Source: Acidobacteriota bacterium
Lineage (GTDB): Bacteria > Acidobacteriota > Thermoanaerobaculia > Multivoradales > Multivoraceae
DNA: 64,000 nucleotides
NCBI GenBank assembly: GCA_028875725.1
Contig: JAPPCR010000023.1
Span: forward strand, 341,620-405,619
Reading direction: 5' to 3'
The notes under the pieces were generated by a model, which worked only from the letters and a program-made list of their open reading frames with translations, was not told the origin of the DNA and ran no database searches. Shown piece by piece: positions 41,350 through 49,977 of the stretch. The position numbers and the translations under genes were made by a program. How positions within the stretch are numbered: position 1 is the first letter of the stretch; each line of letters starts with the position of its first letter.

Positions 41350-42334
41350 CTGGTTGCGCCGGCATGCCGCAGCCCTCGCCCTCGGCGTACTCGCCCTCCT
41401 CGCCGGCTGCCGCGCCAGCGACGGCGTCACCGTACTCAAGGTCGCACACAACGGCCCGGTCGGACACCCGTTCCAGGCCGGCTTCGAGGAGTTCAGCCGG
41501 GTCCTGGAAGACCGTACCGGCGGCGCGGTCCAGGTGCAGATCTTCGAGAACGAGCAACTGGGCACCGAGGAGGAGGCGACCCTGATGGTCAAGCTGGGAG
41601 CGCTTGCCGCCTCGGCCGCCAGCGCCGGCGGCGGCATCGCCGCCTTCGTGCCGGAAGCCGAGATCTTCAACTTCCCGTTCATCTTCCAGGACCTCGACCA
41701 CTTCTACCGGGTGATCGACGGCCCGGTCGGCGAGCGGGTCGCCGCTCGCATCGAGGAGGAACTCGACGTCGTCGTCCTCGGCTACTGGTTCGCCGGCCGG
41801 CGCAACGCCTGGAACGCGGAAAGGCCGATCGTCACGCCGGACGACTTCGAGGGGCTGAAGATCCGGGTCATCCCGACCCCGATCCTTGTCGACACCTTCA
41901 ACGCCCTCGGCGCCCAGGCGACGCCGATGTCGTTCGGCGAGCTCTATTCGGCGCTGGAACAGGGCGTCGTCGACGGCGCCGAGACGGACCACGTCGACCT
42001 CTACGGTGAGCGTTTCTACGAGGTCACGAAGTACGTGTCCTACACGCGGCACCTCTATCTGGCCGTCGCGCTGATCTTCAGCCGAAAGCTCTACGACGAA
42101 ATGCCTCCGGACGTTCAGGCGGCCGTCCTCGACGCCGGCAGGGCCTCGGTCCAGGTCGAGCGGGAGGCGATGGCGTCGATGACCGCGGCGGCCCTGGTCG
42201 AGCTGGAGAAGCTCGGTCTCGAGTTCAACGAGATCGACCGCGGCCTGTTCGAGGAAAGAGTGCGTCAGGTCTACGTCGACAACGCGGCCCGGGTCGGCGG
42301 GCTCGAGGCGATCGAGGAGGTTGCCAGGCAGTAG
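41342..42334 (+). CDS. TRAP transporter substrate-binding lipoprotein (DctP family)
   Basis: Protein of 330 aa with a signal sequence ending in LLAGC (lipobox). The mature part opens with LKVAHNGPVGHPFQAGFEEF and contains GLKIRVIPTPILVDTFNALG. The conserved carboxylate-binding Arg is in that KIRV motif. It continues with MSFGELYSALEQGVVDGAE, typical of DctP. It delivers an organic acid or amino acid to DctQM. The ATG at 41342 lies inside the end of dctM. Confidence 0.92.
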   Translation: MSSWLRRHAAALALGVLALLAGCRASDGVTVLKVAHNGPVGHPFQAGFEEFSRVLEDRTGGAVQVQIFENEQLGTEEEATLMVKLGALAASAASAGGGIAAFVPEAEIFNFPFIFQDLDHFYRVIDGPVGERVAARIEEELDVVVLGYWFAGRRNAWNAERPIVTPDDFEGLKIRVIPTPILVDTFNALGAQATPMSFGELYSALEQGVVDGAETDHVDLYGERFYEVTKYVSYTRHLYLAVALIFSRKLYDEMPPDVQAAVLDAGRASVQVEREAMASMTAAALVELEKLGLEFNEIDRGLFEERVRQVYVDNAARVGGLEAIEEVARQ

Positions 42335-42369
42335 GCGTCGCGACTTCCATCCAAGGCGTTGAATGTCAG

Positions 42370-42398
42370 TTGACCCCGGTGTTGCCCGGCGCTAACGT
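42370..42398 (+). promoter_or_regulatory. Candidate promoter of the TonB receptor gene
   Basis: TTGACC (42370-42375) and TAACGT (42393-42398) are 17 nt apart, resembling -35 and -10 boxes, about 105 nt upstream of the receptor ATG. It lies in the 170-nt gap after the TRAP genes. Confidence 0.4.
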
Positions 42399-42504
42399 AG
42401 TTGGAACATTCGGTACACGGATTTCTCCGGCCGTCGCAGATCAGCGAACCGGCCTGCGCATAGCACCTCAGGAGACAGCTAGAGCTCAAGGAAGGAAGGC
42501 GGCC

Positions 42505-45291
42505 ATGAAGCACCGCGGAACCACCGGTTCTCGCGCTCTTGCCCCGGCGGCAAGAGTCCCACGGATCACCCTGTCGGGGGTACTCATCGCCTTCATCTGC
42601 GCGGCCGCATGGGGCCAGTCGATCGAGCGCGGCTCGATCACCGGCACCATCACGGACCCCAACGGCGACCGCATGCCCGGCGTCAACGTCACTCTCACGT
42701 CGGGAGAACTCGGCGCGACCAGCGACACGATGACGGACGCGAACGGCCGCTACCGCTTCGTCGCTCTGCTGCCGTCCACCTACACCGTGGCGGCCTCCAT
42801 CGAGGGCTTCTCGACCGCGCAGCAGGAAGACATCGAACTCACGGTCGGCAAGACCCTGAGCGTCGACCTGACGATGCAGTTGGGGAGCGTCGAGGACATC
42901 ATCATCGTCGAGGGCTCGCCGCTCATCGACGTCCGCAGTTCGACGCTTGTGACGACGGAACTCAACAACGAGATCCTGATGGAGGTGCCGACCCAGCGCA
43001 GCATCCGCGGCGTCGTGCAGTTGGCTCCCGGCGTCCACTCCCAGAACGCGGACGGAAGGCAACCTTCAGCCTATGGCTCACCCGGCATGGGCGTCCAGTT
43101 CTCGATCGACGGCGTCGTCATCAACAGCCCGGAGGCGGGCGAGAGCGAGGTGCCTCTCGGCTTCTTCTCAGTCGAGGACGTCACCGTCCTCGGCGCCGGC
43201 GCCTCGGCCGAGTACGGCGGCTACAGCGGCGTGATCGTCAACGTGACGACGAAGCAGGGCTCGAACGACCTGAACGGTCTGGTCGACCTGCAACTTGCCG
43301 ACAACGACTGGCAGTCCCAGAACACGAACGACCCCGATCTGCAGCGCAGCGGCAGCGACCGCTCGGACACGGAAGTCCACTTCGACATCGGCGGACCGGT
43401 GCAGCGCGACAAGGCGTGGTTCTTCGCCTCGTTCAAGTACCGCCAGGAGGACTCGAAGGCCAGCGGGGACCATGTCAACGCCCCGACCTACGAGAGGCCC
43501 CGCTACCTCGGCAAGATCAACTGGACGCCGACACAGGAGAAGATCTTCAGCGGCATGCTCGAGTACAGCACCCGCGACCAGGCCTACCAGGGCGCGGACG
43601 AGGGTGACTTCATCGCCCCCGGAGCCACCGTCAGCCTGGAGGGGACCCAGTACCTGTTCAACTTCAACTACACGGACATGCTGTCCCAGAACACGCTGCT
43701 CGATCTGAAGTTCGGCGGCTATCACCAGCGTCAGGCCGAGACGCCCGACGGCGGCGATACACCCGCCCGCTACGACATCTATGAAGACCGCCTTACCGAG
43801 AACTGGTGGGGGCCCTTCAATGCCAACCGGGAGCGCTACCAGCTCATTGCCTCGGTCAGCCACTTCACGGATGACTTCATCCGCGGCGAGCACGACTTCA
43901 AGTTCGGCGTCGAGCTGCAGAACACGCTGGTCAACACGCTCAACCAGTACGCGGGCGGCAAGTTCTACGAGGACTACGCCGGCGAGAACTACATCCTCTT
44001 CGAGAGCACCGGCTACGACACCTATGCCGACACCGACAAGATCGTCGGCTACGTGCAGGACTCCTGGGGAATCAACGACCGGGTGAGGCTGAACCTCGGC
44101 CTGCGGGCCAACTACTGGCGCGGGGCCGTCGAGTCGGACGTGAACGGCGTCCGCTTCGATCAGGGCAGCGTGTTCACGCCCGAACTCGGGATCGCGCCGC
44201 GCATCGGACTGAACATCAACCTCGGAGACGACAACGACTCCGTGCTGAAGGCGCACTGGGGGCGCTACTACCACCAGGTCATCTCGCTGTTCTACAGCCG
44301 GCTGGCACCCGAGAGCAACGTGACGGGCTACATCTGGAACGCCGACGACGAGGTCTGGGAGCACGACTTCACCGAAGGGCGAGGTCCCGGCCAGTGGACG
44401 ATCGACGACAACCTCGGCGTGCCCTACATGCACGCCCTGGACGTCGGCTGGGAGCAGGTCCTCACGCGTACCGTCTCGCTCGACATCACGGCGACCTATC
44501 GGACGAACCACCAGTTCCTGGACGGCGTGAACCTCACCGGCGAGTTCGAACCCACGCGGTACACGGATCCCGACAGCGGACGGACCTTCAACGTCTTCAA
44601 CCAGACGAACGAAGGCGAGAACCGGTACTACTTCACGAACGTCAACCACTGCCAGGACTACGGGCAGGCGTACAAGGAGATCACCTGCTTCAGGAAGGTC
44701 CGCAAGTACGCCGGGATCACGGCAAGCCTCGCCAGGCGGTGGCGCAACAACTGGCAGATGCAGGCTTCGTGGACCTACGGTGAGGCAAGAGGCAGCGACA
44801 ACAACGGATGGTACGAGTTCCTGGAGGGAAGAGGCTCCCAGCTCGGCAGTTCGACCTTCTTCAGGGACCCGAACGACCAGATCAACGCCTACGGCAATCT
44901 GACGATCGATCCAACGCACCTGATCAAGGTTCTGGGCAACGCCCGACTCCCGGGCGGGGTCGTCGTGGGCGGCTACCTCTCCTACTTCTCGGGCAACACC
45001 TATAACCAGCTCATCAGGGTGGAAGACGTCGATCAGACTTCGGACATCTACGGCTACCCGGCGGGCTCCTTCCGTCTCGACGACGGCATCAACCTCGATC
45101 TGAGGGTGGAGAAGGACTTCAACATCGGCAGTAACCGCAGGCTCGGCGTCGGCATCGATGTCTTCAACGTCGGCAACGCCGACACGGTCATCGAAGCCGA
45201 ACAGACCCTGAACAGCGACCGGCCCTTCGGCGCCCCGAGGCGGCTCATACGCGGTCGGGTCTGGCGAATCGGGGCGCGCTTCCACTTCTAG
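42505..45291 (+). CDS. TonB-dependent receptor with N-terminal carboxypeptidase-regulatory domain
   Basis: Protein of 928 aa. After a signal peptide (about 1-36, ending AAAWGQ) comes a beta-sandwich regulatory-like domain (GSITGTITDPNGDRMPGVNV..., about 40-125), then a plug domain (about 130-240, with QFSIDGVVINSPEAGE and SAEYGGYSGVIVNVTTKQG) and a 22-strand barrel that ends in aromatic ARFHF. This layout is abundant in Acidobacteriota and Bacteroidota. The ligand is unknown. GGAAGGAAGG lies just upstream of the ATG. Confidence 0.92.
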   Translation: MKHRGTTGSRALAPAARVPRITLSGVLIAFICAAAWGQSIERGSITGTITDPNGDRMPGVNVTLTSGELGATSDTMTDANGRYRFVALLPSTYTVAASIEGFSTAQQEDIELTVGKTLSVDLTMQLGSVEDIIIVEGSPLIDVRSSTLVTTELNNEILMEVPTQRSIRGVVQLAPGVHSQNADGRQPSAYGSPGMGVQFSIDGVVINSPEAGESEVPLGFFSVEDVTVLGAGASAEYGGYSGVIVNVTTKQGSNDLNGLVDLQLADNDWQSQNTNDPDLQRSGSDRSDTEVHFDIGGPVQRDKAWFFASFKYRQEDSKASGDHVNAPTYERPRYLGKINWTPTQEKIFSGMLEYSTRDQAYQGADEGDFIAPGATVSLEGTQYLFNFNYTDMLSQNTLLDLKFGGYHQRQAETPDGGDTPARYDIYEDRLTENWWGPFNANRERYQLIASVSHFTDDFIRGEHDFKFGVELQNTLVNTLNQYAGGKFYEDYAGENYILFESTGYDTYADTDKIVGYVQDSWGINDRVRLNLGLRANYWRGAVESDVNGVRFDQGSVFTPELGIAPRIGLNINLGDDNDSVLKAHWGRYYHQVISLFYSRLAPESNVTGYIWNADDEVWEHDFTEGRGPGQWTIDDNLGVPYMHALDVGWEQVLTRTVSLDITATYRTNHQFLDGVNLTGEFEPTRYTDPDSGRTFNVFNQTNEGENRYYFTNVNHCQDYGQAYKEITCFRKVRKYAGITASLARRWRNNWQMQASWTYGEARGSDNNGWYEFLEGRGSQLGSSTFFRDPNDQINAYGNLTIDPTHLIKVLGNARLPGGVVVGGYLSYFSGNTYNQLIRVEDVDQTSDIYGYPAGSFRLDDGINLDLRVEKDFNIGSNRRLGVGIDVFNVGNADTVIEAEQTLNSDRPFGAPRRLIRGRVWRIGARFHF

Positions 45292-45308
45292 GCGGCGCCG
45301 CGCGGCGC

Positions 45309-45336
45309 GGCGGGTGCGACGGAGGTTGCACCCGCC
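45309..45336 (+). terminator. Hairpin downstream of the TonB receptor gene
   Basis: GGCGGGTGC and GCACCCGCC pair over 9 bp with a 10-nt loop, 18 nt after the receptor stop. No T-run follows, so it would be a weak or Rho-dependent terminator at best. Confidence 0.4.
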
Positions 45337-45509
45337 TGCTTGGGGGCGGAGGAGAGGGTCTCAGCGGCCGCTCGCACTTACCGGATGGATGAGAGGGGAG
45401 TGCTCGCTGCGGTCGGCTGCGCTCCGGTTGGTCGTCGGACGATGAAGGGTCGCAGGGCGTCGCTTGCCGACAGCCTCGCTGAGACCCTCTCCTCCGCCCC
45501 TGGGCAGGC
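45334..45509. repeat. Long inverted repeat with 110-bp interior
   Basis: A perfect 24-nt inverted repeat runs GGGGCGGAGGAGAGGGTCTC plus AGCG (45343-45366) against CGCT plus GAGACCCTCTCCTCCGCCCC (45477-45500). It extends to 33-nt arms (45334-45366, 45477-45509) if three G-T pairs are allowed. The 110-nt interior is rich in short palindromes. It could be a large RNA hairpin or a small non-autonomous mobile element; no flanking direct repeat is obvious. Confidence 0.8.
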
Positions 45510-45575
45510 TGGACGTCGTCGGGCAACCAAACGGCAGCCAAGAGAGACGCGCCTGGCTCTTCCGGATGTCGGTGC

Positions 45576-45642
45576 GCCGGCCCTCTGGCCGGCCGGTACC
45601 GCGGGTCTTCTGACCCACGGGGAAGCAGGGCCGCGAAGCGGC
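45576..45642. repeat. REP-like composite of three hairpins
   Basis: Three modules follow one another: GCCGGCC-CTCT-GGCCGGC (45576-45593), CCGCGGGTC-TTCT-GACCCACGG (45599-45620, one mismatch) and GCCGC-GAA-GCGGC (45630-45642). The same modules, in another order, lie at 14174-14246. They sit about 50 nt upstream of the sulfatase-fold gene. Confidence 0.7.
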
Positions 45643-45693
45643 GCCGCCGAATTCTCTCGTATGCGGTGGCGCTGCTAGCCTTCGGATTCCGCC

Positions 45694-48120
45694 ATGGGCA
45701 GCGAACGACCCCGCCGGGAGGAAACCAGCGAGTTGACCGCTGGCCGGGCGAAACGGAACGTGCCGATCCGCTGGATCGGGCTAGCTGTGGCCCTGGCCGT
45801 TGCCGCTGTTGTGGTGGTCGGTGTGGGGATCCGTCTACTGTCCGGCGGGGAGGTCGTTGCGCCGTCGGGGCACGTGCTGGGTCGGCTCCCGGCCGGGGTC
45901 GGGCCCGGTGACCTGAGCCTTCTGCTCATCACGCTGGACACGACCCGGGCGGATCGCATCGGGGCCTACGGGTTCGCTGACATCGAGACGCCGCACATGG
46001 ACCGGCTGGCGGCGGAGGGGGTGCTGTTCGAGCAGGCGGAGGCGGTGGCGCCGCTGACCTTGCCGGCGCATTCGTCGATCTTCACCGGACAGTTCCCGCC
46101 GGCTCACGGGGTCAGGGACAACGGCGCCTTCTACCTGGGCGACGAGCACGTCGTTCTGGCCGAGATCCTGAGGGACGAGGGGCTGCGTACCGGCGGTTTC
46201 GTGGCGGCGTTCGTGCTAGACGCGAAGTGGGGGATAGCCCAGGGCTTCGACCACTACTTCGACGACTTCGACCTGAGCGACACCGTGCGGCTGGCGCTGA
46301 ACGAGATCGAGCGGCCGGCGGGCGAGGTCACGGACGCCGCGTTGACATGGCTCGACGAGGCCCCGGAGGCGCGCTTCTTCTCCTGGGTCCACTTCTACGA
46401 TCCGCACTCGCCCTACGAACCGCCGGAACCGTTCGCCGAGCGCTACCGGAACCGTCCATACATCGGCGAGATCGCCTACGTCGACTCGCAGGTCGGCCGG
46501 TTGCTGGACTGGCTCGACGAGAACGGGCGCGCCGACGACACCGTCGTCATCGTGATCGGAGACCACGGTGAGAGTCTCGGCGAGCACGGCGAATCCGGCC
46601 ACGGCTTCTTCGTCTACGAGGGGGCGACGCGGGTTCCCTTCATCCTTCGCGCGCCCTACGACACGATGCGGGGCCGCAGGATCGGCGATGTGGTCAGGGC
46701 GGTCGATGTCTTCCCGACCGTCCTCGACCTGCTGGCGGTCGACGCGGGCCAGGCGGAGCGGGATTCCTCCTTCGAAGGCGCAAGCATCGTCCGGCTCCTG
46801 ACCGGCGCCTCCGGGCCACGGCTGCCGGCTTACGCGGAAGCCGTCTATCCGCGCTATCACTACGGCTGGAGCGACCTCGCCGCGCTGCGAGTCGAGAACA
46901 TGAAGTACGTCGCCGCGCCCCGGCCCGAGCTGTACGACCTGGCGGTCGACCCGGACGAGCAGAACAACCTGTACTCGGCGCGGCCCGACGAGGCGGACCG
47001 GATGGCCTCCATGCTCCAGTCCCTCGAGTCGCGATGGGCCGACGTGGCACGGCCGGCGGCGATTGAGGAGATCGATCCGGAGACCCGCGCGCGGCTCGCC
47101 GCCCTCGGCTATCTGGCCAGTTTCGGCGGCAGTACCGACGAGAGCGTGGACCGGGCCCTGCTCGCCGACCCCAAGGACCGGATCCATCTCTTCAACCTGA
47201 TGCGCGACGCGCGCGAGGCTTCGCTCAAGGGAAACCGGCCGGCGGCCGTCGAAGCCCTCGAACGGGTGCTGCTCGAGGACCCGTCGGTGATCGACGCCTG
47301 GGTCCGGCTGGGCGACGAGCAGATGCGCGGCGACGACACCGGCGCCGCGATCGAGAGCTACCGGAGAGCCATCGAACTGAAGCCCGACTACGCCCACGCC
47401 GTGATCAACCTCGCCAACGCCTACCGCCGGACCGGCGCGGCGGAGGAGGCGATCCTCGGCTACCAGGAGTTCCTGCGCCTCGATCCCCGCAACGCGATCA
47501 TCCACTACGAACTGGCGCGGATGCTCGTGGCCAGCGGCGACCTGGAGGGCGCCGACGGACACCTCCGGGAGGCCGCCGCCCTGTCACCTGAGATGGGCGC
47601 CGCGGTCGTCAGCCAGGGCGCCGTGGCCCTGCTGCGGTCCGACCTCGAAGCCGCGCAACGGCTGTTCGAGGAGGCGCTGGCGATCCAGCCGGACGTGCGC
47701 CTCGCCCACTTCAACCTCGCCCTGCTGGCCGAAGAGCGCGGCGATCCGCGGGCGGCCGCCGACTTCTACCGTCGCGAACTCGACGTCCATCCGCAGTCCT
47801 ACCGGGTCCAGTTCAACCTCGGCCGGCTGCTGGACAACCTCGGCGACCGCTACGGGGCGACCGCGGCGCTCGAGCAATCGATCGAGATCAACCCCGAGTT
47901 CGCCATCGGCCACTTCTTCCTGGCCAAATCCCTCGTCGACCGCAACGAAGAGCTGGAGCGCGCGATGGAACTGGCGCGAACCGGCCTGGAACTCGACCCC
48001 GGCTCCGACATGGCGCCCATGGGCCACTACCTGCTCGCCGACATCTTCACCCGCCTTGGCCAACCGGAAGAGGCACGACGTGAACTCGCATCGGCCCGAG
48101 CCCTGGAAGGCCGGGGTTGA
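45694..48120 (+). CDS. Membrane-anchored sulfatase-fold protein fused to TPR repeats
   Basis: Protein of 808 aa: one membrane helix (about 25-48), an alkaline-phosphatase-superfamily sulfatase-type domain (about 70-460) and about six TPR units (about 500-800). Metal-binding motifs are present (LLLITLDTTRADRIGAYG; VIVIGDHGESLGEHGE). The residue normally converted to formylglycine is Thr122 (LTLPAHSSIFTG), so CxPSR-type maturation cannot occur; a Thr nucleophile is as in phosphoethanolamine or phosphoglycerol transferases. The activity is unknown. It precedes the CRTAC gene by 10 nt. Confidence 0.85.
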   Translation: MGSERPRREETSELTAGRAKRNVPIRWIGLAVALAVAAVVVVGVGIRLLSGGEVVAPSGHVLGRLPAGVGPGDLSLLLITLDTTRADRIGAYGFADIETPHMDRLAAEGVLFEQAEAVAPLTLPAHSSIFTGQFPPAHGVRDNGAFYLGDEHVVLAEILRDEGLRTGGFVAAFVLDAKWGIAQGFDHYFDDFDLSDTVRLALNEIERPAGEVTDAALTWLDEAPEARFFSWVHFYDPHSPYEPPEPFAERYRNRPYIGEIAYVDSQVGRLLDWLDENGRADDTVVIVIGDHGESLGEHGESGHGFFVYEGATRVPFILRAPYDTMRGRRIGDVVRAVDVFPTVLDLLAVDAGQAERDSSFEGASIVRLLTGASGPRLPAYAEAVYPRYHYGWSDLAALRVENMKYVAAPRPELYDLAVDPDEQNNLYSARPDEADRMASMLQSLESRWADVARPAAIEEIDPETRARLAALGYLASFGGSTDESVDRALLADPKDRIHLFNLMRDAREASLKGNRPAAVEALERVLLEDPSVIDAWVRLGDEQMRGDDTGAAIESYRRAIELKPDYAHAVINLANAYRRTGAAEEAILGYQEFLRLDPRNAIIHYELARMLVASGDLEGADGHLREAAALSPEMGAAVVSQGAVALLRSDLEAAQRLFEEALAIQPDVRLAHFNLALLAEERGDPRAAADFYRRELDVHPQSYRVQFNLGRLLDNLGDRYGATAALEQSIEINPEFAIGHFFLAKSLVDRNEELERAMELARTGLELDPGSDMAPMGHYLLADIFTRLGQPEEARRELASARALEGRG

Positions 48121-48130
48121 GCGCCCTCCC

Positions 48131-49963
48131 ATGGGCGTAGAGAGTTCCGCCAAGCCGACGACCGCTCTCTGGGTGCGCGGGTCCTCTGACCGGCATCAAG
48201 CGCGATGCCGCGAAGCGGCGAGCGCGTACCTTGCCCTCCCGCTGATCCTCCTCCTCACTGCCTGCACCCCACCCACCGACACCGACCCCGCCTCCACCAC
48301 CGAACCCGCCATCTTCATCGACGCCGCCCCTGCCGCGAACCTCGACTTCGTCTACTTCAACGGCATGTCGGGCGAGCACTACTTCAACGAGATCATGGGC
48401 GGCGGCGCCGCCCTGTTCGATTTCGACAACGACGGCGACCTGGACCTCTACCTCCTCCAGGGCCGGATGATCGGCCCCGATCTCACGCTCGAGGACGCCT
48501 TGTTCCCGCCGCCTCCCGGCACGGCCCTCACCGACCGCCTCTACCGCAACGACCTGGAACCCGGCGGCGGCGGCGACCTCAGTTTCACCAACGTCACCGA
48601 GACAAGCCGGATCGAAGCCGCCGGCTACGGCATGGGCGTCGCCACTGGCGACTTCGACAACGACGGCTGGACGGACCTCTACGTCACGAACTTCGGCTCC
48701 AACCAGTTGCTGCGAAACCGCGGCGACGGCACGTTCGACGACGTCACGGCCGCCTCGGGCGCCGACGATCCCCGCTGGTCCGTCGCCGCCACGTTCTTCG
48801 ATCTCGACCGAGACGGCTGGCTGGACCTCTACGTCGGCAACTACGTCGACTACTCGCTGGCGGACAACACGCCGTGCCCGCTCCCGAGCGGGGTTCTGAC
48901 CTACTGCGCCCCCGGCGCCTACCCGCCGGCGGCCGACAGCCTGTTCCGCAACCGGGGCGACGGCACCTTCGAGGACGTGTCCGCGGCCTCCGGGATCGGC
49001 AACGAGCCGGGTTCCGGCCTCGGCGCGGTTGCCGCCGACTTCAACGGCGACCGCTGGATCGACCTCTACGTGGCGAACGACCTGATGTGGAACCGGCTAT
49101 GGATCAACCGGGGCGACGGCACCTTCGCCGACAACGCCCTGCTGGCCGGAGTCGCCGTCAACAGCGACGGCCAGCCCGAGGCCGGCATGGGCGTCGACGC
49201 AGGGGACTTCGACGGCGACGGCGACCCGGACATCGTCCTCAGCCACCTGGAACAGGAGACGAACACCCTCTACGTCAACGGCGGCGCCGGCCTGTTCCGC
49301 GACCAGTCGGCGTCATCCCGGCTCGGGCCGCCGAGCCTGCCGTTCACCGCGTTCGGCATCGGCTGGATCGACTACGACAACGACTCCCGGCTCGACCTGC
49401 TCGTCGTCAACGGCGCCGTGATCGGCATGGACGCGTTGATCCGGGAGGGTGACCCCTATCCGCTGCGGCAGACGGACCAGCTCTTCCACAACCTCGGCCA
49501 CGCCACCTTCGCGGACGTCACGGCCGAGGCCGGGCCGGTCTTCGAGTCGTCCGAAGTCAGCCGTGCCGCCGCCTTCGGTGACGTCGACAACGACGGCGAC
49601 CTGGACGTCGTCGTCGTCAACAGCAACGGGCCAACCCGCCTGCTCCTGAACCAGGTCGGCCAGGATCGGTCGTGGCTGGGTTTGAGGCTCGTCGCTCACA
49701 ACCGCGACGCGCTGGGCGCTCACGTCACGATCCACCGGCCAGGCGCAACGCCGATCTGGCGCCACGTCCACACCGACGGCAGCTACGCCTCGGCCAGAGA
49801 CCCTCGGGTGCTCGTCGGGCTGGGCGCTGGCGCGTCCGGCGCCGTCACCCGCGTCGAAGTCCGCTGGCCAGACGGCGCAGGCGAGACGTGGGCCGGCGTA
49901 CGCGTCGGTGAGTATCAGACCCTGTTCCAGGGCGAAGGAGAAGCAGTCGACCGGCAGCGGTGA
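48131..49963 (+). CDS. CRTAC/ASPIC-UnbV lipoprotein with FG-GAP repeats
   Basis: Protein of up to 610 aa. A hydrophobic stretch ending LLLTAC gives a lipobox. The body is a beta-propeller of FG-GAP/VCBS units with calcium-type loops (FDFDNDGDLDLYLLQG, GDFDNDGWTDLYVTN, GDVDNDGDLDVVVVN). The C-terminus is the ASPIC/UnbV domain (TRLLLNQVGQDRSWLGLRLV, VRWPDG). The first 30 codons run through a REP-like element, so the true start could be ATG 48131 or GTG 48174. Such proteins often sit next to TPR genes, as here. Confidence 0.88.
   Translation: MGVESSAKPTTALWVRGSSDRHQARCREAASAYLALPLILLLTACTPPTDTDPASTTEPAIFIDAAPAANLDFVYFNGMSGEHYFNEIMGGGAALFDFDNDGDLDLYLLQGRMIGPDLTLEDALFPPPPGTALTDRLYRNDLEPGGGGDLSFTNVTETSRIEAAGYGMGVATGDFDNDGWTDLYVTNFGSNQLLRNRGDGTFDDVTAASGADDPRWSVAATFFDLDRDGWLDLYVGNYVDYSLADNTPCPLPSGVLTYCAPGAYPPAADSLFRNRGDGTFEDVSAASGIGNEPGSGLGAVAADFNGDRWIDLYVANDLMWNRLWINRGDGTFADNALLAGVAVNSDGQPEAGMGVDAGDFDGDGDPDIVLSHLEQETNTLYVNGGAGLFRDQSASSRLGPPSLPFTAFGIGWIDYDNDSRLDLLVVNGAVIGMDALIREGDPYPLRQTDQLFHNLGHATFADVTAEAGPVFESSEVSRAAAFGDVDNDGDLDVVVVNSNGPTRLLLNQVGQDRSWLGLRLVAHNRDALGAHVTIHRPGATPIWRHVHTDGSYASARDPRVLVGLGAGASGAVTRVEVRWPDGAGETWAGVRVGEYQTLFQGEGEAVDRQR
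48171..48219. repeat. REP-like modules inside the 5' end of the CRTAC gene
   Basis: GGGTGCGCGGGTCCTCTGACC (48171-48191) repeats the GGTGCGCGGGTCTTCTGACC of 20321-20340, and GCCGC-GAA-GCGGC (48207-48219) equals the module at 45630. They encode part of the signal-peptide n-region if the ATG at 48131 is used. Confidence 0.65.
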
Positions 49964-49977
49964 GCACCGCCAACCGC

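Larger units (their letters stand above)
45292..45693. other. Structured gap between the receptor and sulfatase-fold genes
   Basis: These 402 nt contain no supported gene. They hold a 9-bp hairpin at 45309-45336, a long inverted repeat at 45334-45509 and REP-like hairpins at 45576-45642, each listed separately. The remainder has no recognised feature. Confidence 0.7.

Noticed and set aside
43168..45285. 705-codon open frame antisense to the TonB receptor
   Set aside because: It is a shadow of a well-supported receptor gene with Val/Asp/Glu-biased composition from GC skew at codon position three.
45340..45678. 112-codon frame across the inverted repeat
   Set aside because: It is built entirely from the repeat and the REP-like modules, so it is not a protein-coding gene.
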